From contig CAVSCI010000003.1 of NCBI GenBank assembly GCA_963726365.1, forward strand, positions 124,001-188,000: a stretch of 64,000 nt of DNA, written 5' to 3'. Each line of letters starts with the position of its first letter. Positions within the stretch are counted from its first letter, which is position 1. Shown piece by piece: positions 1 through 9,552 of the stretch. The notes under the pieces were generated by a model that was given only the letters and a program-made list of their open reading frames with translations, made no database searches and was not told where the DNA came from. The stretch comes from JAABQG01 sp963726365. Lineage in GTDB: Bacteria > Pseudomonadota > Gammaproteobacteria > Burkholderiales > Burkholderiaceae_C. The position numbers and the translations under genes are program-made.

Positions 1-354
1 GATGCGCTGGACCTGCCCTACGGCGCGAAGAAGCGGCTGGAACTGGCGATGGCGCTCGCTGGCCTGCCCGACGAAGGCGTTCGCCTGCTGCTGCTGGACG
101 AGCCCGCCGCCGGCCTGGCCGCGGCCGAGCGAGCCGAGTTGATGGCGCTGGTCAAGGCGCTGGCCCGCGAGGGCGTGGCCGTGCTCTATACCGAGCACAA
201 CATGGACGCCGTCTTCGGCGTGGCCGACCGCGTGCTGGTGCTGATCGACGGGCGACTGGCCGCGCAGGGCACGCCGGACGAGGTGGCGCTGGATGCCACC
301 GTGCGCAACCGTTATCTTGGGCGCGGCTTCCAGGCGGAGGACGCCCATGCTTGA
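1..354 (+). CDS. ABC transporter ATP-binding protein, LivG-like (5' end outside window)
   Basis: This is the C-terminal third of an ABC ATPase of the branched-chain amino acid/urea type; the reading frame is open from base 1. Visible are the end of the signature region (LPYGAKKRLELA), the Walker B strand LLLLDEPAAGL, and the switch-histidine strand VLYTEHNMDAVF, where LivG proteins have an EHDM-like motif. The protein ends at the TGA at 352-354. The next ATPase starts inside its last codons (8-bp overlap), so the two are translationally coupled, as livG and livF usually are. It would couple ATP hydrolysis to uptake through permeases lying upstream of the window. The substrate cannot be told from this fragment; a urea or amide transporter is equally possible. 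Confidence 0.85.
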   Translation, partial: DALDLPYGAKKRLELAMALAGLPDEGVRLLLLDEPAAGLAAAERAELMALVKALAREGVAVLYTEHNMDAVFGVADRVLVLIDGRLAAQGTPDEVALDATVRNRYLGRGFQAEDAHA

Positions 355-973
355 GGTCAAGCAACTCAATGTCTGGTACGGCGCGGCGCAGGCCTTGTTC
401 GATGTGTCTCTCACGGTGGGCGCCGGTGAGCTGGTGGTGCTGCAGGGGCTCAATGGCGCGGGCAAATCGACGCTTTTGCAAGCTTCAATGGGCCTTTCCC
501 AGCGTCAATCGGGCGCTATCAGCTATCAAAATGAAACTATTTCAGACTGGCCGCCGCACCGTCGGGCGCTCGCCGGGCTCGGTTACGTGGCCGAGGACCG
601 GCGCCTTTTTGGCGCCCTGACCGTGCGCGAGAACTTGCACATCGCCGCGCGGGGTGACGTGCCGGCCAACGAGGCGCGCGTGCTGGACCTGTTCCCCGCT
701 CTGAAGGATCTGCTGCAGCGCCGCGCCAGCCAGATGAGCGGCGGCGAGCAACAGATGCTGGCGATCGCGCGCACGCTCATGACCGCGCCGAAGTTGTTGC
801 TGCTCGACGAGCCCTGTGAAGGCATTGCGCCGCTGCTGGTGGTGGCGATCCGCGACGCGCTGCTGGCGCTGAGGGCGGCCGGCATGCCGATGCTGGTGGC
901 CGAGCAGAACCGCATCCTCGCCGATCAGGCGGACCGCGTGGTGACGCTGGTGAGCGGGCGGGTGATGGCCTGA
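347..973 (+). CDS. ABC transporter ATP-binding protein, LivF-like
   Basis: A 208-residue second ATPase of the same transporter. The start ATG at 347 overlaps the upstream stop and gives the usual LivF opening MLEVKQLNVWYG. Walker A is GLNGAGKST (residues about 34-42), the signature is MSGGEQQMLAIAR, and Walker B is LLLLDEPCEGI. Between Walker A and the Q-loop (bases about 490-545) the codon use changes abruptly to AT-rich codons (tat, caa, aat, act, att, tca). This patch matches a small repeat found elsewhere in the window, so part of this gene has been replaced or overwritten in frame without breaking it. Protein length and the flanking PPHRR motif remain normal for the family. Confidence 0.9.
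   Translation: MLEVKQLNVWYGAAQALFDVSLTVGAGELVVLQGLNGAGKSTLLQASMGLSQRQSGAISYQNETISDWPPHRRALAGLGYVAEDRRLFGALTVRENLHIAARGDVPANEARVLDLFPALKDLLQRRASQMSGGEQQMLAIARTLMTAPKLLLLDEPCEGIAPLLVVAIRDALLALRAAGMPMLVAEQNRILADQADRVVTLVSGRVMA
490..545 (+). repeat. Dispersed small repeat, copy 1 (inside livF-like gene)
   Basis: The core GGCCTTTCCCAGCGTC is followed by an AT-rich arm containing AGCTATCAAAATGAAA. The same arrangement recurs at about 5781, 9444, 29921 (inverted), 30355, 39578 (inverted), 42503 (inverted), 48671 (inverted) and 56035. This copy lies wholly in coding sequence and is read through in frame. Confidence 0.6.
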
Positions 974-976
974 CGC

Positions 977-1855
977 TCAGCGCAGCAATGCCTGCCAGCC
1001 CGGCCACTGCGTCCGCGAAATGGCGAACTTCGCCGCCGCCGCACTCCACGATTCACCGCGCGCCATGGCATCGGCAAACGCCGCACCATCGGCCACCCGG
1101 GTGCCGCCGAGCAACGTGACGCCGCGCGCAAACAGGGCGTCAGGCCACAACCCCGCCGAGGGGCCGATCACGGCAAAGTCCTGCGCCTGCGGCGCGGCAG
1201 CCAGCATGGCGTCCAACGTGTCGTTGAGCAGCATGGTCGAAGTGCCGACCACCTTGTTGCAGGCCGCCAGCGCCGCGCGCTCCAGCGTGATGTGCACGCC
1301 GGGGAAGCGCTCGCGCTGGCGCCGCACCATGGCCTCGTCCAGCTCCAGCACCGAGAGACGGGCGCCCAGCGCCTGCACCTGGCGCACCAGCGGCGGGAAA
1401 AAGCCGATCATGCCAAGGTGGTCTGTCGCGTCGAGCTGCACGTCGCCGAGCGAGTTGCGCGCTGCGGGCGGTGCATAGCCGACCTGACGCCAGACCGAAT
1501 CGGTCAGCGCGTTGATGGCCGCCAGGGCGACGGCGCGCTCGACCAGGCTGCCGCCGGAAAACCGCCGGGCCAGCACCAGGGGGTCCGCGCCGGCCAGGGG
1601 CAGGACCGCACCGGCTGAATGCGCGTGCGTCAGCGCGTCCAGCGTGTCGCCGAGCAGGATGTACGACAGGCCAAAGGCGCCGTCGGCGAGCTCGATGGCG
1701 CAGAACTTGGCGTCCTTGGGGCCGCTGGCGTCGTCCGGCGCGTCGGCCGGGACGTGCAGGCGCGCCACGCGCGGCGGCGGGAAGCGCGTCGCGATGGATT
1801 CCAGCTGCGACAGCAGGGCATTGGCCAGCGGGCGCGGGGTCACAGGGAGAGGCAT
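977..1855 (-). CDS. DUF364 / DUF4213 putative heavy-metal chelation protein
   Basis: A 292-residue protein convergent with the ABC ATPase (3 bp between stops). The C-terminal half has the DUF364 hallmark FAVIGPSAGLWPDALFARG, followed by LLGGTRV, a Rossmann-like part where this family binds a ligand. The N-terminal half resembles the DUF4213 enolase-like extension. Members are described as putative metal-chelating or metal-cofactor proteins, and molybdenum and siderophore contexts are known, but the reaction is unproven. No signal peptide or membrane segment is seen, so it should be cytoplasmic. Nothing in the neighbours explains its role. Confidence 0.75.
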   Translation of the reverse strand: MPLPVTPRPLANALLSQLESIATRFPPPRVARLHVPADAPDDASGPKDAKFCAIELADGAFGLSYILLGDTLDALTHAHSAGAVLPLAGADPLVLARRFSGGSLVERAVALAAINALTDSVWRQVGYAPPAARNSLGDVQLDATDHLGMIGFFPPLVRQVQALGARLSVLELDEAMVRRQRERFPGVHITLERAALAACNKVVGTSTMLLNDTLDAMLAAAPQAQDFAVIGPSAGLWPDALFARGVTLLGGTRVADGAAFADAMARGESWSAAAAKFAISRTQWPGWQALLR

Positions 1856-2021
1856 TGGGGAGGAGAGTGAAGCAGTGGTCAGGAGACCCCGATTTCAGCA
1901 CACCGGGTCGCGGGTTTTACCGGGGTTGAACCGGCGCAATCGCGGGCCTGAACAAGGGGCCCTTCCCGTACACTGTGAAACTCAGCAGGGCAGGACCTCC
2001 CCGCCCGTGAAGACCGCCGCG

Positions 2022-3218
2022 ATGATCATCACCAGTCTCCTCGATACCGACCTCTACAAGTTCACCATGATGCAGGTGGTGCTGCACCAGTTTCCCGGTG
2101 CGCAGGTCGAATACCGCTTCAAGTGCCGCAATCCGGGTGTGGACCTGGCGGCCTATGTGAACGAGATCCGCGACGAGATCCGCTCGCTGTGCAGCCTGCA
2201 TTTCCAGGACGCCGAGCTGACCTACCTGCGTTCGATGCGCTTCATCAAGAGCGATTTCGTTGACTTTCTGGGGTTGTTCCGCCTCAACGAGAAGTACATC
2301 ACCGTCACGCCGCTGTCTTCGGGCGAGATCGACATCACCATTCGTGGCCCGTGGCTGCACACCATCCTGTTCGAGATTCCGGTGCTGGCCATCGTCAACG
2401 AGGTCTATTTCCGCAACGTCGAGAAAGTGCCCGATTTCATCGAGGGCCGCAAGCGCCTGGACGCCAAGATCGCGCTGCTGCACGCCGACGATTTGCACGA
2501 CCTCAAGATCGCCGACTACGGCACGCGCCGGCGCTTCTCCAAGGCCTGGCACGAGGAAGTGCTGCGCGTGCTGATCGCGCGCCTGGGTGCCGGGCCGGCC
2601 GGGCAGTTTGCCGGCAGCAGCAACGTGCTGTTCGCCATGAAGCTGGGCCTCACGCCCCTGGGCACCATGGCGCACGAGTACCTGCAGGCCTGCCAGGCGC
2701 TGGGGCCGCGGCTGCGCGACAGCCAGGTGTTTGCCTTCGAGTCGTGGGCCAAGGAATACCGCGGCGACCTCGGCATTGCGCTCAGCGACGTCTACGGCTT
2801 CAATGCCTTCCTGCGCGACTTCGACATGTACTTCTGCAAGCTGTTCGACGGCGCGCGCCACGACAGCGGCGACCCGTTTGCCTGGGGCGAGCGGCTGATC
2901 GAGCACTACCGAAAGAACCGGGTCGACCCGCTGACCAAGACGCTGATCTTCAGCGACAGCCTGACCGTGCCGCGCACCATCGAGCTCTACCAGCGCTTCA
3001 AGGGCCGATGCCAGCTGGCCTTTGGCATCGGCACCAACCTGACCAACGACCTGAGCGACCCGCCCGCGCATGTGCCGCTGCAGATCGTCATCAAGATGGT
3101 GCGCTGCAACGGGCAACCGGTGGCCAAGCTGTCCGACACGCCGGGCAAGGGCATGTGCGACGATGAAAAATACCTGGCTTACCTGCGCCAGGTGTTCGAG
3201 ATCAGCGATGGCGCGTAA
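2022..3218 (+). CDS. pncB: Nicotinate phosphoribosyltransferase
   Basis: A 398-residue enzyme that makes nicotinate mononucleotide from nicotinate and PRPP (with ATP) in the Preiss-Handler NAD salvage pathway; cytoplasmic. The N-terminus shows the family opening SLLDTDLYKFTMMQVV. The substrate/phosphate-binding motif DYGTRRRFS lies near residue 165, GARHDSGDPFAWGE near 277, and FGIGTNLTND near the C-terminus. The ATG at 2022 was chosen because it gives the standard length; a GTG five codons upstream (2007) is possible. The reading frame is open much further upstream but without family sequence. It is transcribed away from the DUF364 gene and is followed after 48 bp by the antiporter. Confidence 0.95.
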   Translation: MIITSLLDTDLYKFTMMQVVLHQFPGAQVEYRFKCRNPGVDLAAYVNEIRDEIRSLCSLHFQDAELTYLRSMRFIKSDFVDFLGLFRLNEKYITVTPLSSGEIDITIRGPWLHTILFEIPVLAIVNEVYFRNVEKVPDFIEGRKRLDAKIALLHADDLHDLKIADYGTRRRFSKAWHEEVLRVLIARLGAGPAGQFAGSSNVLFAMKLGLTPLGTMAHEYLQACQALGPRLRDSQVFAFESWAKEYRGDLGIALSDVYGFNAFLRDFDMYFCKLFDGARHDSGDPFAWGERLIEHYRKNRVDPLTKTLIFSDSLTVPRTIELYQRFKGRCQLAFGIGTNLTNDLSDPPAHVPLQIVIKMVRCNGQPVAKLSDTPGKGMCDDEKYLAYLRQVFEISDGA

Positions 3219-3266
3219 ATCGCCGGGCTTCGCGATCCGGCAGGAACAGAATCAGGAGACAAGAAA

Positions 3267-4679
3267 ATGAAAATGAATCGAAGGCTCTGTGCCCTGGTCC
3301 TCATGGGTTTGTGGCCGGGGCTTGCCGCTGCCGCCGATTTTGACGGTAGCCAGTTGTCCGTGCTCTGGGCCGTGCCGTTTGCCAGCCTCCTGTTGTCCAT
3401 CGCGGTGCTGCCCCTGGTCGCGCCTTTTTTCTGGCACCACCATTTCGGCAAGGTCGCCGCCGGCTGGTCGCTGGCTTTCCTGGTGCCGTTCGCGCTGGTT
3501 TTCGGTCCCGCCATGGCGGGTGTGAATCTGGTTCATGCGCTGCTGGCCGAGTACATCCCGTTCATGATCCTGCTGACCGCCTTGTTCACCGTGGCCGGCG
3601 GCATTTACATCCGCGGCAACCTGCATGGTGCACCGGTGCTCAACACGGCCATCCTGGCGATTGGCGCTGTGCTGGCCAGCGTGATGGGGACGACGGGCGC
3701 CTCGATGCTGATGATCCGTCCGCTGATCCGCGCCAATGACAACCGCAAGCACCAGGTGCACGTGGTGGTGTTCTTCATCTTCATCGTGTCCAACGCCGGG
3801 GGCTCGCTCACGCCGCTGGGCGATCCGCCGCTGTTCCTGGGCTTCCTCATGGGCGTGGATTTTTTCTGGACGGCGAAGCACATCTTTCCGGAGACGCTGT
3901 TTCTGGTCGGCTCGCTGCTGGCGATTTTCTTCCTGCTCGATTCCTGGTACTACCATCGCAGCCGGGAAGTCCGGCCCGTCGACCCGACGCCCGACACCGA
4001 CCGCATCGGTTTTGACGGCAAGAAGAATTTCTGGCTGCTGGGCGTCATCATGGGACTGGTGCTGCTCAGCGGGGTCTGGAAATCGTCCATCGTCTTCGAC
4101 GTGGCCGGCACCGAGCGCGGCTTGCCTGGCATCGTGCGCGATATCGGGCTGATCATCGTCACCCTGATCTCCCTGAAAATCACGCCCAGCAAAGTGCACG
4201 AGGAGAACCAGTTCGCCTGGGGGCCGATGCAGGAGGTGGCCAAGCTGTTTGCCGGCATTTTCCTGACCATCATTCCAGTCATTGCGATGCTCAAGGCCGG
4301 CGTGAACGGGCCGTTTGGCGCGGTGGTGGCCGCCGTGACACGGCCCGACGGCTCACCCGACCCGGCCATGTACTTCTGGGCTTCGGGCATCCTGAGTTCC
4401 TTCCTCGACAACGCGCCAACTTACCTGGTCTTTTTCAACACGGCCGGTGGCGATCCGCAGGTGCTGATGACCACGATGGCTCCCACGCTCGCCGCCATAT
4501 CGGCCGGCTCGGTGTTCATGGGGGCCAACAGCTATATCGGCAATGCGCCCAACCTGATGGTCAAGGCCATCGCCGAAGACCGGGGGGTGAAGATGCCCAG
4601 CTTCTTCGGCTACATGGCGTGGTCGTGCGGGATTCTGATCCCGCTGTTCCTCGTCATGACCCTGATCTGGTTCCGCTAA
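3267..4679 (+). CDS. NhaD-type Na+/H+ antiporter (ion transporter superfamily)
   Basis: A 470-residue inner-membrane protein. An N-terminal hydrophobic segment ending in GLAAAADF could be a signal sequence. It is followed by about twelve hydrophobic helices and the conserved loop FIVSNAGGSLTPLGDPPLFLG (residues about 170-190), which with SFLDNAPTYLVFF near 375 is typical of NhaD/citrate-transporter-like antiporters. The role is export of Na+ (or Li+) in exchange for protons. A ribosome-binding site (caggagac) lies just upstream of the ATG at 3267. It may be co-transcribed with the dehydrogenase that starts 22 bp downstream. Confidence 0.88.
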   Translation: MKMNRRLCALVLMGLWPGLAAAADFDGSQLSVLWAVPFASLLLSIAVLPLVAPFFWHHHFGKVAAGWSLAFLVPFALVFGPAMAGVNLVHALLAEYIPFMILLTALFTVAGGIYIRGNLHGAPVLNTAILAIGAVLASVMGTTGASMLMIRPLIRANDNRKHQVHVVVFFIFIVSNAGGSLTPLGDPPLFLGFLMGVDFFWTAKHIFPETLFLVGSLLAIFFLLDSWYYHRSREVRPVDPTPDTDRIGFDGKKNFWLLGVIMGLVLLSGVWKSSIVFDVAGTERGLPGIVRDIGLIIVTLISLKITPSKVHEENQFAWGPMQEVAKLFAGIFLTIIPVIAMLKAGVNGPFGAVVAAVTRPDGSPDPAMYFWASGILSSFLDNAPTYLVFFNTAGGDPQVLMTTMAPTLAAISAGSVFMGANSYIGNAPNLMVKAIAEDRGVKMPSFFGYMAWSCGILIPLFLVMTLIWFR

Positions 4680-4701
4680 CCCGTCTTCACTGCCCCTTTC
4701 C

Positions 4702-5685
4702 ATGAACAAACCCGCCATCCTGGTTGCCCGCGCCGTCTTCCCCGAGACCATTGCCCGTCTGGCGCAGCATTTCGAGGTCGAAGCCAACCCCGACGACGCC
4801 ATCTGGACCAAGGCGCAGCTGATCGAGAAGCTGCAGGGCAAGGTGGGCGCCTTCACCACCGGCAGCGAGCGCATCGACGCCGAGGTGCTGGCGGCCTGCC
4901 CGCAGCTGAGGATCGTCGCCAACATGGCGGTGGGCTACAACAACTTCGACGTGGACGCCATGACCGCCGCCGGCGTGCTGGGCACCAACGCGCCCGACGT
5001 GCTGACCGAGACCACCGCCGACTTCGGCTTCGCCCTGCTGATGGCCACGGCGCGCCGCGTGACCGAGAGCGAGCATTTCCTGCGCGCCGGGCTGTGGACG
5101 AAGTGGAGCTACGACATGTTTGCCGGCGCTGAGGTGCATGGCAGCACGCTGGGCATCCTGGGCATGGGCCGCATCGGGCAGGGCATTGCGAAGCGCGGCG
5201 CGCACGGCTTCGGCATGAACGTGATCTATCACAACCGTTCGCAACTCTCGCCTGAGCAGGAGGCCGACTGCAAGGCGCGCTACGTCAGCAAGGAAGAATT
5301 GCTGAAGACCGCCGACCACCTGGTGCTGGTGGTGCCGTACTCCGCCGCCTCGCACCACGCGATCGGCGCGGCCGAACTGGCGCTGATGAAGCCCACCGCC
5401 GACCTGGTCAACATCGCGCGCGGCGGCATCGTGGACGATGCGGCGCTGGCCGTGGCGCTGCGCGAAAAACGCATCGCCGCGGCCGGCCTGGACGTGTTCG
5501 AGGGCGAGCCCAAGGTGCACCCCGACCTGCTGACCGTGCCCAACGTGGTGCTGACCCCGCACATCGCCAGCGCCACGATTCCCACGCGCATGGCCATGGC
5601 GAAGCTGGCGGCGGACAACCTGATCGGCTTCCTGACCCAGGGCAAGCCGCTGACGCCGCTGAACCCCGAGGTGCTGAAGCGTTGA
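4702..5685 (+). CDS. D-2-hydroxyacid dehydrogenase (glyoxylate/hydroxypyruvate reductase type)
   Basis: A 327-residue NAD(P)H-dependent reductase of 2-oxoacids such as glyoxylate or hydroxypyruvate. The nucleotide-binding motif GMGRIG sits near residue 155 (LGILGMGRIGQGIAK). The catalytic set is visible as the Arg in NIARGGIVDD, the Glu in VFEGEP and the His in LTPHIAS. This is the intact copy of a duplicated gene; bases from 4831 onward recur from 8494 in a damaged second copy. Its exact substrate cannot be fixed from sequence. Confidence 0.92.
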   Translation: MNKPAILVARAVFPETIARLAQHFEVEANPDDAIWTKAQLIEKLQGKVGAFTTGSERIDAEVLAACPQLRIVANMAVGYNNFDVDAMTAAGVLGTNAPDVLTETTADFGFALLMATARRVTESEHFLRAGLWTKWSYDMFAGAEVHGSTLGILGMGRIGQGIAKRGAHGFGMNVIYHNRSQLSPEQEADCKARYVSKEELLKTADHLVLVVPYSAASHHAIGAAELALMKPTADLVNIARGGIVDDAALAVALREKRIAAAGLDVFEGEPKVHPDLLTVPNVVLTPHIASATIPTRMAMAKLAADNLIGFLTQGKPLTPLNPEVLKR

Positions 5686-5780
5686 AGCGCCGGCGCGAGC
5701 GGGGCCTAGTCGGGTTTTCGGCGCGGCACGCGGCTGGAAGGGGCCGGAACGCCGTCTGGCGCGGTGTTTTTGAATGAAAA

Positions 5781-5835
5781 TGGCCTTTGTCCAGCGTCGA
5801 ATGGTCATTGTTTGCTATTGATATTGAAGTATCAT
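5781..5835 (+). repeat. Dispersed small repeat, copy 2
   Basis: The core TGGCCTTTGTCCAGCGTCG is followed by an AT-rich arm (TTTGCTATTGATATTGAAG) in the spacer between the dehydrogenase and rmuC. The next copy (9444) is the same element in the duplicated unit. Confidence 0.6.
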
Positions 5836-5883
5836 GACCTGCCGATGATGGCCTTGATGCGACCGTGAACCCACCCTTGCCCC

Positions 5884-7413
5884 ATGTCTGACACCCATTT
5901 CCTGATCCTCCTGGCCGCCGCGATCGTCATCGCCGTGCTGCAACTCCTCGTGCTGCTGCGCAAGCCGCGCGTCGAGCTGCCGCCGGAGCTGCTGGCGCAG
6001 CTTCAGCGGCTGGAGCAGCAGGGTCAGGCGACCCGCATGGAGGTGGCCAAGAACGACGGCGCGCTCGACGGCATGGCGAACCAGTTGCAGGGCTTCACCC
6101 AGGCGACCAGCCGCAGCCTGGAGGCGGTGCGCCAGACGGTGGACGAGAAGCTGGCCCAGGCGGTGAATGAGTCGCGCACCGGCCGCACCGAACTGCTGGC
6201 CGCCTTCGCCGCGTTCGAGGCCCAGCTGGCGCAGCGGCTGGCCGCACTGGACGCAGCCCAGAGCCTGGCGCTGAGCAGCTTTCGCACCGAACTCACCGGC
6301 ACTCTGGGCACGATGTCGGGCGCCCTGCGCGACCAGCTCGAAGGCAACGGCAACCAGATCCGCAACCAGTTCACGGTGTTGCAGGAAGCGATGTCGCAGC
6401 AGATCGCTTCGCTGGTGCAGGGCACGCAGCAAAATGCCGAGCAGTTGCGCACCGCGCTGAACGAGCGGCTCGCCGCCATTCAGGCCGACAACACCGCCAA
6501 GCTGGAGGAAATGCGCCGCACCGTCGACGAGAAACTGCACGCCACGCTGGAGCAGCGCCTGGGCGAATCGTTCAAGCTGGTCAGCGACCGGCTGGAGCAG
6601 GTGCACAAGGGCCTGGGCGAGATGCAGACGCTGGCCGGCAGCGTGGGCGACCTGAAACGCGTGATGACCAACGTCAAGTCGCGCGGCACCTGGGGCGAGG
6701 TGCAGCTCGGCGCCATCATCGACAACGTGCTCACGCCCGACCAGTACGCGAAGAACGTCAAGACCGTGCCCGGCAGCGACGAACTGGTGGAGTTCGCCAT
6801 CCGCCTGCCAGGCAAGCACGACGAGCACCCGGTCTGGCTGCCGATCGACTCCAAGTACCCGGTGGAACACTACCAGCGCCTGATGGACGCGCAGGACACG
6901 GCCGACAAGGGCGCCATCGCATCGGCGGGCAATGCCTTCGAGGCCTCGATCCGCTTCGAGGCGAAGAAGATCTTCAGCAAATACGTCTCGCCGCCGCACA
7001 CCACCGACTTCGCCATCCTGTACCTGCCCACCGAAGGCCTGTTCGCCGAGACCCTGCGCCGCCCCGGGCTGATGGAGGCGCTGCAGAACGACTGCCGCGT
7101 GATGGTCACCGGCCCGGCCAACCTGGCGGCGATGCTCAACAGCCTGCAGATGGGCTTCAAGACGCTGGCCATCGAGCGGCGCTCGTCCGAGGTCTGGAGC
7201 CTGCTGGGCCAGGTGAAGAACGAGTTCGCCAAGTTCGGCGACGTGGTCGAGGCCACGAAGAAGTCGATCGACGCGGCGGCGCGCAAGTTCGACGAGGTCG
7301 GCACCCGCACGCGCGCCATCCAGCGCAAGCTGCGCGACGTGCAGGACCTGCCGGCGCCTGCTGCGGACGATCTTCCCGCCCTGCCGCTGCAGCCCCTGGT
7401 GGATGACGAGTAG
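5884..7413 (+). CDS. rmuC: DNA recombination protein RmuC (copy A)
   Basis: A 509-residue protein. A single N-terminal hydrophobic segment (residues about 5-22, FLILLAAAIVIAVLQLLVLL) anchors it. A long coiled-coil region (about 35-240, rich in QLQGFTQ and TVDEKL motifs) follows, then the RmuC nuclease-like domain (about 215-480, with GTWGEVQLG, LPIDSKYPVEHY and DFAILYLPTEGLFAE). RmuC limits inversions and rearrangements at short inverted repeats; its biochemistry is poorly known. The MFS start codon lies within its last codons (11-bp overlap), so they are coupled. A near-identical second copy lies at 9553. Confidence 0.95.
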   Translation: MSDTHFLILLAAAIVIAVLQLLVLLRKPRVELPPELLAQLQRLEQQGQATRMEVAKNDGALDGMANQLQGFTQATSRSLEAVRQTVDEKLAQAVNESRTGRTELLAAFAAFEAQLAQRLAALDAAQSLALSSFRTELTGTLGTMSGALRDQLEGNGNQIRNQFTVLQEAMSQQIASLVQGTQQNAEQLRTALNERLAAIQADNTAKLEEMRRTVDEKLHATLEQRLGESFKLVSDRLEQVHKGLGEMQTLAGSVGDLKRVMTNVKSRGTWGEVQLGAIIDNVLTPDQYAKNVKTVPGSDELVEFAIRLPGKHDEHPVWLPIDSKYPVEHYQRLMDAQDTADKGAIASAGNAFEASIRFEAKKIFSKYVSPPHTTDFAILYLPTEGLFAETLRRPGLMEALQNDCRVMVTGPANLAAMLNSLQMGFKTLAIERRSSEVWSLLGQVKNEFAKFGDVVEATKKSIDAAARKFDEVGTRTRAIQRKLRDVQDLPAPAADDLPALPLQPLVDDE

Positions 7414-8572
7414 CCTGAATGTGCCGCTGGCCCGCCTGATCGCGGGGCAGATCTGCATCCATGCCTGCATGGCCGGCATGCGCATGGCCACGCCGCTGCT
7501 GGCGCTGGACCAGGGCTACAGCGCGGCGGCGGTCGGGGTGCTGCTGGCGCTGTTTGCGCTGACCCAGGTGTTTCTGGCACTGCCGGCCGGCCGCTTCACC
7601 GACCGGCATGGCTTGAAGCGGCCGATGGCCTGGAGCGTGGCCATGGCTTTTGCCGGTGCGGCGCTGGCGGTGGCTTTCCCGCTATTTCCGGTGCTGTGCG
7701 TCAGTGCGCTGATGACCGGCGGCGCCACCGGTGTGGCGGTGATCGCCCTGCAGCGCCACGTGGGACGGGCGGCGAGCAACCCGACCCAACTCAAGCAGGT
7801 GTTCGGCTGGCTGTCGATCGGGCCGGCGGTGTCGAACTTCATCGGGCCCTTCGCGGCCGGGCTGCTGATCGACCATGCGGGCGCCAGCGCCGGCGCACTG
7901 GCCGGGTACCGGGCGGCGTTTGCCCTGATGGCGCTGCTCTCGCTGGTCACCTGGTTCTGGGTTCGCCATGCCCGTGAACTGCCGCCGGTGGCGCCCGCGG
8001 CCGGCGCCGGCAAGCCGCGCGTGCTGGACTTGCTGCGCCAGCCGATGATGCGCCGCCTGTTGTTGGTGAACTGGTTGCTGGCGTCGTGCTGGGATGTGCA
8101 CACCTTCGTGGTCCCGATCCTGGGCCACGAGCGCGGCTACAGTGCTTCGGTGATCGGATCGATCCTGGGCGCCTTTGCCATCGCCGCCGCCGTGATCCGG
8201 GTCTTCCTGCCCATGCTGGCCGCGCACCTGCGAGAATGGGTGGTCGTGTCTATGGCCATGGGGATCACGGCGTTGATCTTCGCCGTCTACCCGCTGATGC
8301 CCTCGGCCCTGACCATGGGCCTGTGCTCGGTGCTGCTCGGGCTGACGCTGGGCTCGGTGCAGCCCATGATCATGAGCACCCTGCACCAGATCACGCCGCC
8401 GCACCGCCAGGGCGAGGCGCTGGCCCTGCGGCTGATGTCGATCAACGCCTCCAGCGTGCTGATGCCGCTGCTGTTCGGCAGCGCCGGCGCGCGCTGCAGG
8501 GCAAGGTCGGTGCCTTCACCACCGGCAGCGAGCGCATCGACGCCGAAGTGCTGGCGGCCTGCCCGCAGTTGA
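7403..8572 (+). pseudogene. MFS permease, copy A, truncated at the duplication junction
   Basis: The frame encodes about 363 residues matching the intact MFS protein at 11072 and then runs out of homology at base 8491, where dehydrogenase sequence begins. A short 26-residue unrelated tail follows to the stop. The missing part is the last transmembrane helix and C-terminus. MFS features remain: about eleven hydrophobic helices and the loop 2-3 motif GRFTDRHGLKRP. Function is uncertain because the twelfth helix is lost. It overlaps the end of rmuC copy A as the intact copy overlaps rmuC copy B. Confidence 0.85.
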
Positions 8573-9349
8573 AGATCGTCGCCAATATGGCCGTGGGCTA
8601 CAACAATTTCGACGTGGACGCCATGACCGCCGCCGGCGTGCTGGGCACCAACGCCCCCGACGTGCTGACCGAGACCACCGCCGACTTCGGCTTCGCCCTG
8701 CTCATGGCCACGGCGCGGCGCGTGACCGAGAGCGAGCATTTCTTGCGCGCTGGCCTTTGGACGAAGTGGAGCTACGACATGTTTGCCGGCGCTGAAGTGC
8801 ATGGCAGCACGCTGGGCATCCTGGGCATGGGCCGCATCGGGCAGGGCATTGCGAAGCGCGGCGCGCACGGCTTCGGCATGAACGTGATCTATCACAACCG
8901 CTCGCAGCTGGCGCCGGAGCTGGAGGCGGGCTGCAAGGCGCGCTATGTCAGCAAGGAAGAGCTGCTGAAGACCGCCGACCACCTGGTGCTGGTGGTGCCG
9001 TACTCCGCCGCCTCGCACCACGCGATCGGCGCGGCCGAACTGGCGCTGATGAAGCCCACGGCCGACACTGGTCAATATCGCCCGTGGCGGCATCGTGGAC
9101 GACGCGGCGCTGGCCGTGGCCCTGCGTGAAAAACGCATCGCGGCGGCGGGCCTGGACGTGTTCGAAGGCGAGCCGAAGGTGCACCCCGACCTGCTGACCG
9201 TGCCCAACGTGGTGCTGACCCCGCACATCGCCAGCGCCACGATTCCCACGCGCATGGCGATGGCGAAGCTCGCGGCAGACAACCTGATCAGTTTCCTGAC
9301 CCAGGGCCGGGCGCTGACGCCGCTGAACCCTGAGGTGCTGGCGCGCTGA
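8494..9349 (+). pseudogene. 2-hydroxyacid dehydrogenase, copy B, 5'-truncated and frameshifted
   Basis: This fragment corresponds to residues 44 to the end of the intact dehydrogenase at 4702. It lacks the start and first 43 codons, having been fused to the MFS gene tail by the duplication junction. It also carries a one-base insertion near 9066 (GCCGACACTGG where the intact copy has GCCGACCTGG), after which the frame shifts. The nucleotide-binding motif is intact, but the catalytic His and C-terminus are in the other frame. No functional product is expected. Confidence 0.9.
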
Positions 9350-9443
9350 AGCACGTTGCCAGCGGTGGCCTGCCAGTCGGGCTCGCGGGCGGGGAACGTG
9401 GTGGAAAGGGGCCGGAAAGCCGTCTGGCGCGGTGTTTTTGAAG

Positions 9444-9504
9444 AAAAATGGCCTTTTCCCAGCGTCGAATGGTCATTGTTTGCTATGGATGTTGAAGTAT
9501 CATG
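9444..9504 (+). repeat. Dispersed small repeat, copy 3
   Basis: Same element and position as copy 2, in the duplicated spacer upstream of rmuC copy B. The core GGCCTTTTCCCAGCGTCG is better preserved here than in copy 2. Confidence 0.6.
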
Positions 9505-9552
9505 ACCTGCCAACGATGCCCTTGATGCGAGCGTGAACCCAGCCTTTGCCCC

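Larger units (their letters stand above)
4831..8491 (+). repeat. Tandem duplication of about 3.66 kb, copy A
   Basis: The segment from inside the dehydrogenase (CTGCAGGGCAAGG at 4831) through rmuC to inside the MFS gene (GCGCCGGCGCG ending at 8491) is repeated directly behind itself. The offset is 3663 bp at the start, drifting to 3669 because of small indels. The two copies share gene order and spacer sequence but differ by substitutions. These are dense in the first 125 bp of rmuC and almost absent in the next 240 bp. Confidence 0.9.
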